Positions 14,018-21,546 of a stretch of 23,254 nt of DNA are shown in pieces. Source of the stretch: JAICYJ01 sp038212095 (GTDB lineage Bacteria > Actinomycetota > Thermoleophilia > Gaiellales > JAICJC01). The translations under genes and the position numbers were made by a program. How positions within the stretch are numbered: the stretch's first letter is position 1; the number at the start of each line of letters is the position of its first letter. The stretch spans positions 1-23,254 of the forward strand of contig JBBQUW010000040.1 of assembly GCA_038212095.1 (NCBI GenBank), read 5' to 3'. Under the pieces are notes generated by a model. That model ran no database searches and had not been told where the DNA came from. It saw only the letters and a list, made by a program, of their open reading frames with translations.

Positions 14018-14058
14018 CGCCCCCGGGGGCGTAAACGGCCACGGGCACACGGGTGCCC
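14018..14058 (-). other. Paired GC hairpins in the rpmJ leader
   Basis: A perfect 14 bp palindrome (CGCCCCCGGGGGCG, 14018-14031) and a 6 bp stem with 4 base loop (GGGCAC/GTGCCC, 14043-14058) fill the gap between map and rpmJ. Neither has a T-run on the minus strand, so they look more like leader structure than a standard terminator. Confidence 0.55.
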
Positions 14059-14076
14059 CCGGTCGGGCAAACGAGA

Positions 14077-14082
14077 ACTCTA
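14077..14082 (-). promoter_or_regulatory. Possible -10 box for an rpmJ-rpsM transcript
   Basis: Minus-strand TAGAGT begins 4 bases after the map stop codon. A transcript would start near 14070 with a roughly 73 base leader holding both hairpins. No -35 match. Confidence 0.3.
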
Positions 14083-14085
14083 CCA

Positions 14086-14856
14086 TCACGTGACCGTCTG
14101 GCGCGCGGTTCCCCGCCACGTCAACACGCGCGGATCGGCGCCGGTGATGGCGACCGTGTGCTCGCAGTGCGACGCCAGGCTGCCGTCCTCGGTGTACACG
14201 GCCCAGCCGTCGTCTCCGCCGCGCACCTCCCAGCCCCCGGCCGTGATCATCGGCTCGATCGCGAACACCATCCCCGCAGCCAGCTTGGGGCCGCGACCGG
14301 AGGGGCCGTAGTTGGGAATCTGGGGATCCTCGTGCATGCTGCGGCCGACGCCGTGGCCGACCAGTGCCCGCACCACGCCGAAGCCATGCGCCTCCACCAC
14401 TTCCTGCACGGCGTGGGAGATGTCACCCAGCCGGTTGCCGCTGCGGCATTGCTCGATGGCCGCATCCAACGAGAGCTTGCCGACCTCGATCAGCTCGCTC
14501 GCCTGGGCACTCACCTCTCCGATCGGCAGCGTGACCGCCGAGTCGGCGACGAATCCGTCCAGCGTCACGCCGACGTCGACTGACAGCAGGTCGCCCTCCT
14601 CGAGCCGGTACTGACCCGGGATGCCGTGCACGATCATGTCGTTGGGCGAGGCGCAGATCGAACCCGGGAAGCCGCGGTAGCCCTTGAACGTCGGCACGCC
14701 CCCAAACGATCGGATGTGCTTCTCTGCGATCGCGTCCAGCTCACCCGTGGTGACTCCGGGCCGAGCTTCGCGCTCGAGCAGGTCGAGCGTCGATGCGACA
14801 ACGGTGCCGGCGCGGGCCATCGTTTCGACCTCGGATACGCTCTTTCGGACGATCAC
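14086..14856 (-). CDS. map: Methionine aminopeptidase, type I
   Basis: Removes the initiator methionine from new proteins. The 256 residues carry all the expected metal and active-site residues: His77 (NDMIVHGIP), Asp94 (LLSVDVGV), Asp105 (VADSAVTL), His168 (VGHGVGRSMHEDPQIPNYG), Glu201 (MVFAIEPM) and Glu232 (HCEHTVAIT). No N-terminal SH3-binding zinc extension. GTG start overlapping the adk stop by four bases. Normally followed by infA, which is absent here. Confidence 0.97.
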   Translation of the reverse strand: MIVRKSVSEVETMARAGTVVASTLDLLEREARPGVTTGELDAIAEKHIRSFGGVPTFKGYRGFPGSICASPNDMIVHGIPGQYRLEEGDLLSVDVGVTLDGFVADSAVTLPIGEVSAQASELIEVGKLSLDAAIEQCRSGNRLGDISHAVQEVVEAHGFGVVRALVGHGVGRSMHEDPQIPNYGPSGRGPKLAAGMVFAIEPMITAGGWEVRGGDDGWAVYTEDGSLASHCEHTVAITGADPRVLTWRGTARQTVT

Positions 14857-15521
14857 GCGCCCTCACCGAGCCGTCGCAGGATCTCGTCCAGCTCCTTGCC
14901 GACGTCCTCACGCGAGCCGGCCGCATCGACGAACATCACCAGCCCCGCCGCCTCGTAGTGGTCGAGCACGGCACCGGCCGCGTCCACCCACTGCACCTGG
15001 TAGCGATTGCGGATCACCGCCTCGCTGTCATCGTCGCGCTGATACAGCTGGGAGCCGTCGATGTCGCAGATATCCGGCACCTTGGGCGGTTTGGAGACGA
15101 TGTGGTAGACGTGCTCGGCCGCGCGGCACACCCGCCGGCCGCTCAGCCGTGTGACCAGGTCTTCCAGTCCCACGTCGAACACCGGCACGGCAGCGATCCG
15201 GCGATCGAGGCTCTCCAGCATCCCGTCCAGCGCCTGGGCCTGGGCCAGCGTCCGGGGGAAGCCGTCCAGCACGAAACCGCCCTCGGTGTCGCCGGCCGCC
15301 AGCCGCTCGCGGATCATGCCGATGATCACGTCGTCGGGCACGAGGTCGCCGCGGGCCATGATCTCCTGCGCCCGCTTGCCCAGCTCGGTGCCGTCTCGCA
15401 CGGCGGCGCGGAGCATGTCGCCGGTGGCGATGTGCGCCAGTCCGTGCGCCTCGGCCACGCGCGCCGCCTGCGTTCCCTTGCCGGCCCCGGGGGGACCCAT
15501 GAAGATCAGATCGAGAGCCAC
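14853..15521 (-). CDS. adk: Adenylate kinase
   Basis: Interconverts ATP + AMP and 2 ADP. With GTG 15521 it has 222 residues and starts VALDLIFMGPPGAGKGTQ (P-loop 9-17). DGFPRT (86-91), the LID arginine region (SGRRVC) and YQRDDD follow. The long LID is of the zinc-binding length, but the usual Cys-Cys-Cys-Cys/Asp set reads Cys132, Ala135, Cys152, Asp155, so one ligand is lost. The GTG is 10 bases after secY; the frame upstream overlaps secY and is not kinase-like. Confidence 0.95.
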   Translation of the reverse strand: MALDLIFMGPPGAGKGTQAARVAEAHGLAHIATGDMLRAAVRDGTELGKRAQEIMARGDLVPDDVIIGMIRERLAAGDTEGGFVLDGFPRTLAQAQALDGMLESLDRRIAAVPVFDVGLEDLVTRLSGRRVCRAAEHVYHIVSKPPKVPDICDIDGSQLYQRDDDSEAVIRNRYQVQWVDAAGAVLDHYEAAGLVMFVDAAGSREDVGKELDEILRRLGEGA

Positions 15522-15531
15522 CGGACGAGGC

Positions 15532-16809
15532 CTACTTGAGGAAGCCCTTGTAGCTCCGCATCGAGAGCTGCGACTCGATCTGGCGCATGGTGTCGATCGC
15601 AACGCCAACCACGATCAGCACCGAGGTGCCGCCCAGCGCGCGGGCGGTCGCCTGGCTGAAACCGCCGAACTTGATGAAAAGGGTTGGCGCCGCCGCAACC
15701 ATTGCCAGGAACAACGCACCGGCCACGGTAAGGCGCACCAGCACCGACTCGAGGTACTGGGCGGTGGGCCGGCCCGGCCTGATCCCCGGCACAAAGCCGT
15801 TGTTCTTGCGCAGTTGATCGGCCTGCTCCAGCGAGTTGAACACGACCGCGACGTAGAAGAAGGTGAATCCGAAGATCAGCAACGACTCGCCGATGATGTA
15901 CGGCCACGACGTGTAGTTGAACCACTGCGCGACCTGCGGCCCGACCGATCCGGGCAGCAGGCGGCCGACCGTGCCGGGCAGGATCATGATCGCGGAGGCG
16001 AAGATAACCGGGATCACGCCCGCCATGTTGACGCGCAGCGGCAGATAGGTGGAGCCGCCGGTGGTCATCCCTCGGCCGACCATCCGCTTGGCGTACTGGA
16101 TCGGGATCTTGCGAATGCCCTCCTGGACGTACACGACACCGGTAATCACGAGCAGGATCACGATCGGCAGCGAGAGCCGCTCGAACGGGGTGCCGTTCCA
16201 CCACGCGCTGATGCCGGCCGGCGCACTGGTCAGGATCGAGGCGAAGATCAGCAGGCTCATGCCGTTGCCGATGCCGCGCTGGGTGATCAGCTCGCCCAGC
16301 CACATCAGCGCCGTCGCCCCAGCGGTCAGGGTCACCACCACCAGCACGTAGCTGCGCAGCGACCGGTCGACCAGGATGTTGCCCGTGGCGGCACCGCCCA
16401 GCAGACTCGAGCCGCTGGCGAACGCGTAGGCGTAGCCCAGCGACTGTGCGGCGGCCAGGCCGACCGTCAGGTAGCGGGTGTACTGGGTGATCCGCCGCTG
16501 ACCCAGCTCGCCCTCCTTCTGGAGAGCCTGCAGCGACGGGAAGACGGGCGTCATCACCTGCAGGATGATCGAGGCGGTGATGTACGGCATGATGCCGAGC
16601 GCGAAGATCGAGAGCCGGGTCAGGCCGCCGCCCGAGAACGTGTTCAGCAGGTTGAGGAAGTCGTTCTGCCCCAGCGAGATCGCGTTCGGATTGACCGCTG
16701 GCGCAGGCAGGTGCGAGCCCAGCCGGTAGACCGCCAGGATGGCCGCCGTGAACAGCAGCTTGCGCCGCAGATCCGGCACCCGCCATGCGCTGAGGAAGTT
16801 CTGAAGCAC
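15532..16809 (-). CDS. secY: Protein translocase subunit SecY
   Basis: Central channel of the Sec translocon, 425 residues and ten membrane helices. Recognisable are FLSAWRVPDLRRKLLFTAAI at the start, the plug region around SGGGLTRLSIFALGIMPYI, QRRITQYTRYLTVGLA, and the cytosolic loop RMVGRGMTTGGSTYLPLRVN that meets SecA and the ribosome. RPGRPTAQYLESVLVRLTV lies before helix 9. GTG start shares one base with the rplO stop (TAGTG). Confidence 0.97.
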   Translation of the reverse strand: MLQNFLSAWRVPDLRRKLLFTAAILAVYRLGSHLPAPAVNPNAISLGQNDFLNLLNTFSGGGLTRLSIFALGIMPYITASIILQVMTPVFPSLQALQKEGELGQRRITQYTRYLTVGLAAAQSLGYAYAFASGSSLLGGAATGNILVDRSLRSYVLVVVTLTAGATALMWLGELITQRGIGNGMSLLIFASILTSAPAGISAWWNGTPFERLSLPIVILLVITGVVYVQEGIRKIPIQYAKRMVGRGMTTGGSTYLPLRVNMAGVIPVIFASAIMILPGTVGRLLPGSVGPQVAQWFNYTSWPYIIGESLLIFGFTFFYVAVVFNSLEQADQLRKNNGFVPGIRPGRPTAQYLESVLVRLTVAGALFLAMVAAAPTLFIKFGGFSQATARALGGTSVLIVVGVAIDTMRQIESQLSMRSYKGFLK

Positions 16810-17540
16810 TACTCGGCGGGAGTCTCGTCGTCGCCGGCCGCCGCGTCAGTGGGCTCGGCCACAGAGCGGTCTCCGTCGGCTGTCTGATCGGTTGCTTCGG
16901 CGGCGGCATCATCCTCGACCGGCTCTGGCTCGGCCGCTGCCTGCGGCGCGTCCTGCCGGCCGCCGGCCGCCTCGGCTGCCTCGGCGGCGTCCCGCGTTCC
17001 CCGCCTCGCCTTCGAGCGAGCCTTTGCGTCCGGCTCGGGCGCGGCCGGCACGCCGACCCGCACCACGCTGCCGCCGGCCGCCTCGATCAGCTCGACCGCC
17101 TTGGCCGAAAAGCCGTGCGCGTGCACGGTCAGCTTCTTGGTCAGCTCACCGGTGGCCAGGATCTTGATCGGATGCTTCAGCGAGCGCACCACGCCGGCCT
17201 GCTTGAGCAGCTCCGGTGTGACCTCAGTGCCGGCGTCAAACCGCTCCAGCTCACGCAGGTTGACCGGCGTGGTGAAGGTGCGGAATGGCCCCATCGGCAT
17301 CGACTTCTTGTGGTTGGGACCGCGCAGCTTGCCAAGCCGCATGTAGAGCGGCATCTGACCGCCCTCGAAGCCGGGGCGCATGTTGTGGCTGCCCGATCGC
17401 GACTTCTGGCCCTTCTGACCGCGGCCGGACGTCTTGCCGCTGCCCGATCCGTGGCCGCGGCCGACGCGCTTGCGCTCGCGATGGCTGCCCTCGGCCGGCT
17501 TCAGCTCGTGCAGGGTGAGTTCGGTTGGAGTATCGGCCAC
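16809..17540 (-). CDS. rplO: 50S ribosomal protein uL15 with long acidic tail
   Basis: Early-assembling 23S rRNA binding protein. The first 165 or so residues are a normal L15: LHELKPAEGSHRERKRVGRG, SGKTSGRGQKGQKSRSG, FEGGQMPLYMRLGKLRG and GFSAKAVELIEAAGGSV. About 78 further residues follow, first basic (KARSKARRG) and then Ala/Glu/Asp-rich, with no homologue I recognise. Typical L15 is about 145-150 residues, so the total of 243 is unusual. GTG start 2 bases after rpmD. Confidence 0.94.
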   Translation of the reverse strand: MADTPTELTLHELKPAEGSHRERKRVGRGHGSGSGKTSGRGQKGQKSRSGSHNMRPGFEGGQMPLYMRLGKLRGPNHKKSMPMGPFRTFTTPVNLRELERFDAGTEVTPELLKQAGVVRSLKHPIKILATGELTKKLTVHAHGFSAKAVELIEAAGGSVVRVGVPAAPEPDAKARSKARRGTRDAAEAAEAAGGRQDAPQAAAEPEPVEDDAAAEATDQTADGDRSVAEPTDAAAGDDETPAE

Positions 17541-17542
17541 GG

Positions 17543-17725
17543 CTACTTCTCCTCCTCGACGGTGACGAGCGACGCCACACGCCGCAGCATTCCCTGCAGC
17601 ACCGGCGAGTCCTCGTGCACGGCACTCTTGCGGATGCCGCGCAGACCGAGCGCGCGCAGCGTGCCACGGTGCTCGGGACGAGTGCGGATCGAGCTGCGCA
17701 CCTGGGTGATGCGAAGCTTGGCCAT
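17543..17725 (-). CDS. rpmD: 50S ribosomal protein uL30
   Basis: A 60-residue large-subunit protein: KLRITQVRSSIRTRPEHRGT, then LRALGLRGIRKSAVHEDSP and a GMLRRVASLVTVEEE end, all typical. ATG shares one base with the rpsE stop (TGATG). Confidence 0.95.
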   Translation of the reverse strand: MAKLRITQVRSSIRTRPEHRGTLRALGLRGIRKSAVHEDSPVLQGMLRRVASLVTVEEEK

Positions 17726-18297
17726 CAGGCGATCGCCTCGGCTTCGGCCGCAGCCACCTGGGCCGCCTCGGCTGCCTCGGCGACCACCTCGGAGTGAGGC
17801 TTGATCACCTCGCGCACGGTCTTGCCGCGCAGCTTGGCGATATCCTCGGGCCGCTTCAGGTTCTTGAGCCCGTCGACCGTCGCCATCAGCAGGTTGATCG
17901 GATTGGCGGTGCCCAGCGACTTTGCCAGGATGTCGCGCACTCCGCCCAGCTCGAGCACGGCCCGTACGCCGGCGCCGGCGATCACGCCGGTGCCCTCGCT
18001 GGCCGGCTTCAGCATCACGCGTCCGGCGCCGTAGCGGCCGACGGTGGCGTGCGTGATGGTGGTCTTGTACTTGGGTACCTGGAACATGTTCTTCTTCGCG
18101 TCCTCGACCGCCTTGGCGATCGCGGAGGGCACCTCGTTGGCCTTGCCGTAGCCGACGCCGACACGATCGACCTCGTCGCCGACAACGACCAGCGCGGTGA
18201 ACGAGAAGCGCCGGCCGCCCTTTACCACCTTGGCAACGCGGTTGATCTTGACGACGCGCTCCTGTAGTTCACGAACGTCTCTCTGGTCTCGGGCCAA
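17725..18297 (-). CDS. rpsE: 30S ribosomal protein uS5
   Basis: Accuracy-related small-subunit protein, 190 residues. The double-stranded RNA-binding domain holds RVAKVVKGGRRFSFTALVVV and GYGKANEVPSAIAKAVEDAK; the C-terminal domain has GRVMLKPASEGTGVIAG and AGVRAVLELGGVRDILAKSL. TTG 18297 is the start: GGAG lies 7 bases upstream, one base after the rplR stop. A short Ala/Glu-rich tail closes the protein. Confidence 0.97.
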   Translation of the reverse strand: MARDQRDVRELQERVVKINRVAKVVKGGRRFSFTALVVVGDEVDRVGVGYGKANEVPSAIAKAVEDAKKNMFQVPKYKTTITHATVGRYGAGRVMLKPASEGTGVIAGAGVRAVLELGGVRDILAKSLGTANPINLLMATVDGLKNLKRPEDIAKLRGKTVREVIKPHSEVVAEAAEAAQVAAAEAEAIA

Positions 18298-18298
18298 C

Positions 18299-18652
18299 TT
18301 AGAACTCCAATCCTGACTCGCGGGCGGCCTCGGCCAGCGCCTTGACGCGACCGTGGTAGAGGTAGCCGCCGCGATCGAAGACGACCGACGTGATGCCAGC
18401 CGCCTTTGCGCGCTCGGCGATCAGCTTGCCGACGGCGGTGGGCGCCTCGACCCGCTTGGTATCGGCCAGCTGCTTCTCACGGCTGGACGCGGAGGCCAGC
18501 GTTCGGCCGGCATCGTCGTCGATCAGCTGCACGTAGATGCGGGCGTTCGAGCGGTACACGGCCAGGCGCGGGCGCCCGGCGGTGCCGGCCACCTTGACGC
18601 GGACGCGGCGATGCCGGCGCAACCGCGCCTGTTCCTTTGTCTGCACGCTCAT
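18299..18652 (-). CDS. rplR: 50S ribosomal protein uL18
   Basis: 5S rRNA binding protein, 117 residues: RLRRHRRVRVKVAGTAGRPR, LAVYRSNARIYVQLIDDDAG, then the helix around AKAAGITSVVFDRGGYLYHG and KALAEAARESGLEF, the standard end. Start ATG overlaps rplF by four bases. Confidence 0.97.
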   Translation of the reverse strand: MSVQTKEQARLRRHRRVRVKVAGTAGRPRLAVYRSNARIYVQLIDDDAGRTLASASSREKQLADTKRVEAPTAVGKLIAERAKAAGITSVVFDRGGYLYHGRVKALAEAARESGLEF

Positions 18653-19182
18653 GCCCGCTTACCGACCTTCCTGACGACATGCTCGCCCGCGTAGCGGATG
18701 CCCTTGCCCTTGTAGGGCTCAGGCGGCCGCCACTTGCGGATCTGGGCGGCGATCTCGCCCACCACCTGCTTGGACGTGCCCTTGACCACGATCTGGGTGG
18801 GCTGGGGAACCTCGAAGTCGATCCCGGCCGGAGCCTTCACGGCCACCGGATGGCTGAAGCCGAGCTGCAACTCGAGGTCGCTGCCCTTGAGCGCGGCGCG
18901 GTAGCCGACACCCTGGATCTCGAGCCGCTTCTCAAAGCCGTCGGTGACACCGGTCACCATGTTGGCGACCAGCGAACGCGTGAGACCGTGCAGCGCACGG
19001 TGGTCGCCGCGGTCGGTGGGCCGCGACACGGTCAGCGTGCCGTCCTCGACGCTGACGGTCATGTCCGGGCTGATCCGCTCCGAGAGGGTGCCCTTGGGCC
19101 CCTTCACGGTGACGGTGCCGGGCTTGATGTCGATCTCGACGCCGGAGGGGACAGTGATGGGTTTTCGGCCGATGCGGCTCAT
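18649..19182 (-). CDS. rplF: 50S ribosomal protein uL6
   Basis: 177 residues in two similar alpha-beta domains: MSRIGRKPITVPSGVEI and VKGPKGTLSERI in the first, FSHPVAVKAPAGIDFEV and VGEIAAQIRKWRPPEPYKGK in the second, with GIRYAGEHVVRKVGKRA at the end. It sits near the factor-binding site. ATG start 4 bases after rpsH. Confidence 0.98.
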   Translation of the reverse strand: MSRIGRKPITVPSGVEIDIKPGTVTVKGPKGTLSERISPDMTVSVEDGTLTVSRPTDRGDHRALHGLTRSLVANMVTGVTDGFEKRLEIQGVGYRAALKGSDLELQLGFSHPVAVKAPAGIDFEVPQPTQIVVKGTSKQVVGEIAAQIRKWRPPEPYKGKGIRYAGEHVVRKVGKRA

Positions 19183-19186
19183 CGAA

Positions 19187-19582
19187 TCACCATACGTAGC
19201 ACAGCACCTCGCCGCCCACGCCCTTCTCCTGAGCCTGGCGGCCGGTGACCACGCCGGTCGATGTTGACAGGATCGCGACGCCCATTCCGCCCAGCACCTT
19301 GTGGGGACGGTCCTTGCGTGCGTAGATTCGGCGTCCCGGCTTGGAGACGCGCTTGAGGCCCGAGATGACGCGCTCGCGGTTGGCGCCGTACTTGAGCGTT
19401 ACGACCAGGGTGTCGTGCACCTCGCCCTTGTCGACCTGGAAACCCTCGATGTATCCCTCCTGCTTGAGAATGCGGGCGATCTCCCGGCGCATGCCGGAGT
19501 CGGGCATCTCAACCTTGAGGTGCAGCGCCTGGTTGGCGTTGCGGATCCGGGTCAGCATGTCTGCGATCGGGTCAGTGATCAT
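19187..19582 (-). CDS. rpsH: 30S ribosomal protein uS8
   Basis: 131 residues: MITDPIADMLTRIRNANQA, LKQEGYIEGFQVDKGEVHDT and RRIYARKDRPHKVLGGMGVA, with the C-terminal ILSTSTGVVTGRQAQEKGVG and GEVLCYVW block that binds 16S rRNA helix 21. S8 is the usual spc-operon repressor in E. coli; its mRNA target was not found here. ATG 7 bases after the S14 gene. Confidence 0.98.
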   Translation of the reverse strand: MITDPIADMLTRIRNANQALHLKVEMPDSGMRREIARILKQEGYIEGFQVDKGEVHDTLVVTLKYGANRERVISGLKRVSKPGRRIYARKDRPHKVLGGMGVAILSTSTGVVTGRQAQEKGVGGEVLCYVW

Positions 19583-19589
19583 CGAGACA

Positions 19590-19775
19590 TCACCAGCTGC
19601 TCTTCGTCATGCCGGGGACCGCACCCTGGTGCGCCAGCTCACGCAGGCAGATACGGCAGACGCCGAACTTGCGGTAGTAGCCGCGCGGACGGCCGCAGCG
19701 CGCGCATCGGTTGTACGCCCGTGTCTGGTACTTCGCCGGGCGCTGCTGCTTGACCCTCAGTGATTCTTTCGCCAT
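19590..19775 (-). CDS. rpsZ: 30S ribosomal protein uS14, type Z
   Basis: The short zinc-binding S14 of 61 residues. Cys24, Cys27, Cys40 and Cys43 (CARC ... CRIC) hold the zinc. MAKESLRVKQQRPAKYQTRA and CLRELAHQGAVPGMTKSSW are typical ends. Often also called rpsN. GAGG lies just before the ATG; 14 bases after rplE. Confidence 0.96.
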   Translation of the reverse strand: MAKESLRVKQQRPAKYQTRAYNRCARCGRPRGYYRKFGVCRICLRELAHQGAVPGMTKSSW

Positions 19776-19789
19776 GTGCCTCTACGTCC

Positions 19790-20350
19790 TTAGTTCGCGA
19801 ACGGCATGCCGAACGCCCGTAAGAGCGCCCGCGCCTGGTCGTCTGTCGCTGCGGAGGTCGTGATCGTGATCGTGAGACCACGCACCTCCTGGATGTCGTC
19901 GTAGTTGATCTCGGGGAAGATGATCTGCTCGCGCACGCCCAGCGAGAAGTTGCCGCGGCCGTCGAAGGCGGCGGGGTTGATGCCGCGGAAGTCGCGGATG
20001 CGGGGCAGCGCGATAGAGAGCAGCCGGTCGAGGAACTCATACATGCGGTCTCCGCGCAGGGTCACCTTGCAGCCGATCGGCATGCCCTCTCGCAGCTTGA
20101 AACCGGCGATCGACTTCTTGGCGCGCGTGATCAGCGGCTTCTGGCCGGCGATGATCGCCATCTGTGCAGCCGCCTCGTCCAGCGCCTTGGCGTTGACCTT
20201 CGCCTCGCCAACACCCATGTTGAGGGTGATCTTGGTCAGGCGCGGCACGGCCATCACCGACGACAGGCCGAGCGCGTCCTGCAGCTCGGGCCGGATATCG
20301 TCGTCGTACTTCTCCTTCAGGCGCGGAGTTGGCGCTTCGATTGTGCTCAC
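19790..20350 (-). CDS. rplE: 50S ribosomal protein uL5
   Basis: 5S rRNA binding protein of 186 residues: LTKITLNMGVGEAKVNAKAL, AQMAIIAGQKPLITRAKKSI, GFKLREGMPIGCKVTLRGDR and FLDRLLSIALPRIRDFRGIN, followed by a standard C-terminal half. GTG start overlaps the rplX stop by four bases. Confidence 0.98.
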   Translation of the reverse strand: MSTIEAPTPRLKEKYDDDIRPELQDALGLSSVMAVPRLTKITLNMGVGEAKVNAKALDEAAAQMAIIAGQKPLITRAKKSIAGFKLREGMPIGCKVTLRGDRMYEFLDRLLSIALPRIRDFRGINPAAFDGRGNFSLGVREQIIFPEINYDDIQEVRGLTITITTSAATDDQARALLRAFGMPFAN

Positions 20351-20697
20351 TTGTCGATGTCCTTCTCGCAGGAGCGGCAGATCCGCACCTTGCTTCCGTC
20401 AGAGGTCTCGCGGTAGCCGATACGTGACGGCTTGCCGCATGCTGGGCACACGAGCTGCACGTTTGAGATGTGCAGCGGCGCCTCCTTCTCGATCACACCA
20501 CCCGGGATGATCTGCTGGCTCGAGTTGCGCGGCGCGGGCCGCGGCTTGGTGTGCCGTTTGATCATATTCAGCTTCTCGACCACGACACGCCGCTTCTCGG
20601 GGATCACACGCATCACAGTGCCGCGCTTGCCGGAGTCCTTGCCGGCGATCACCTGCACGGAGTCGCCCTTCCTGATCTTGATCTTGGGAGCTGGCAT
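20347..20697 (-). CDS. rplX: 50S ribosomal protein uL24 with zinc-ribbon tail
   Basis: Assembly-initiator protein, 116 residues from ATG 20697. The KOW motif is in IRKGDSVQVIAGKDSGKRGT, and NMIKRHTKPRPAP is typical. The C-terminal part has two CxxC pairs (CPAC, near 84-87; CRSC, near 107-110), a zinc-ribbon-like form found in several Gram-positive L24. A GTG one codon earlier is possible; GAGG seven bases before the ATG favours the ATG. One-base overlap with rplN (TGATG). Confidence 0.96.
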   Translation of the reverse strand: MPAPKIKIRKGDSVQVIAGKDSGKRGTVMRVIPEKRRVVVEKLNMIKRHTKPRPAPRNSSQQIIPGGVIEKEAPLHISNVQLVCPACGKPSRIGYRETSDGSKVRICRSCEKDIDK

Positions 20698-21065
20698 CAC
20701 AGCACCTCGGGGGCGAGAGAGACGATCTTCATGAAGTTACGCTCCCGCAGCTCGCGGGCGACGGGGCCAAAGATGCGCGTGCCGCGCGGGTTTCGCTGCG
20801 CGTCGATCAGCACGGCCGCATTCTCATCGAAGGCGATGTAGGTGCCATCCTCGCGGTGGTGCTGCTTCTTGGTGCGAACCACCACCGCGGTCACCACCTC
20901 GCCCTTCTTGACGCTGCCGTTGGGCGTTGCCTGCTTGACGGTGCCGACGATGATGTCGCCGACGCCGGCATAGCGGCGCCTGCTGCCGCCCTTGATGCGG
21001 ATGCAGAGCAGCTCACGAGCGCCGGTGTTGTCGGCGACGCGAAGGCGTGTCTCCACCTGGATCAC
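20697..21065 (-). CDS. rplN: 50S ribosomal protein uL14
   Basis: 122 residues, the standard length, when started at GTG 21065. It begins VIQVETRLRVADNTGARELL and includes GSRRRYAGVGDIIVGTVKQA, YIAFDENAAVLIDAQRNPRG and ARELRERNFMKIVSLAPEVL. The start overlaps the rpsQ stop by four bases (GTGA); an ATG 33 bases upstream would add an unlikely Gly-rich leader. Confidence 0.98.
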   Translation of the reverse strand: MIQVETRLRVADNTGARELLCIRIKGGSRRRYAGVGDIIVGTVKQATPNGSVKKGEVVTAVVVRTKKQHHREDGTYIAFDENAAVLIDAQRNPRGTRIFGPVARELRERNFMKIVSLAPEVL

Positions 21066-21340
21066 TTCGCCACCTCGACGATCTCCGCCACACGCCAACG
21101 CTTGGTCTTGGACAGTGGCCGCGTCTCGACCAGCCGCACGATGTCTCCCGGCTTGGCGCTGCCCGCCTCGTCATGCGCGTGCAGGCGGATCGAGCGGCGC
21201 ATCATCTTCTTGTACTTGGGGTGCGACTTGAGGATGTCGACGCGGACGACGACCGTCTTCTCCATCTTGTCCGACACCACGACGCCGCGGCGTTCCTTGC
21301 GCTGGCCGCGCTCGCTTGTCTCTGTCTCGTTCTCGGTCAT
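21062..21340 (-). CDS. rpsQ: 30S ribosomal protein uS17
   Basis: 92 residues. A charged N-terminus (TENETETSERGQRKERRG) precedes the OB fold: VVSDKMEKTVVVRVDILKSH, RRSIRLHAHDEAGSAKPGDI and VRLVETRPLSKTKRWRVAEI. ATG overlaps the rpmC stop by four bases. Confidence 0.97.
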   Translation of the reverse strand: MTENETETSERGQRKERRGVVVSDKMEKTVVVRVDILKSHPKYKKMMRRSIRLHAHDEAGSAKPGDIVRLVETRPLSKTKRWRVAEIVEVAK

Positions 21341-21546
21341 GACGTCTGCACTTTCTGGGCGGCGGCCCGTTCGTGGGCCATCGTGAGCAACCGCGCGATC
21401 TCACGCCTCACGCGCGAGAGCGCGGCCGGGTTCTCCAGCGCGCCGGTTGCGTGCTGGAAGCGGAGGTTGAACAGTTCCTGGCGCGACTCGTCGAGCTTGC
21501 GCTCGAACTCGTCGTCGGTCAGCTCTCTGACCTCACTGGCCTTCAA
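21337..21546 (-). CDS. rpmC: 50S ribosomal protein uL29
   Basis: 69-residue helical hairpin protein at the exit tunnel. I place the start at TTG 21546, giving MKASEVRELTDDEFERKL, the usual L29 opening. GGGAGGG lies 8 bases before it. The GTG three codons earlier (21555) touches that same site and cannot use it. LFNLRFQHATGALENPA is the diagnostic middle. It overlaps rplP by 14 bases. Confidence 0.95.
   Translation of the reverse strand: MKASEVRELTDDEFERKLDESRQELFNLRFQHATGALENPAALSRVRREIARLLTMAHERAAAQKVQTS

Noticed and set aside
14018..14058. GC palindromes after map considered as a standard intrinsic terminator
   Set aside because: Neither stem is followed by a T-run on the minus strand, so they are listed as leader structure.
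15151..16887. A 578-codon plus-strand frame across adk and secY
   Set aside because: Antisense to two essential genes with all motifs intact; the product is a charged mix of Arg, Gln and His with no domain.
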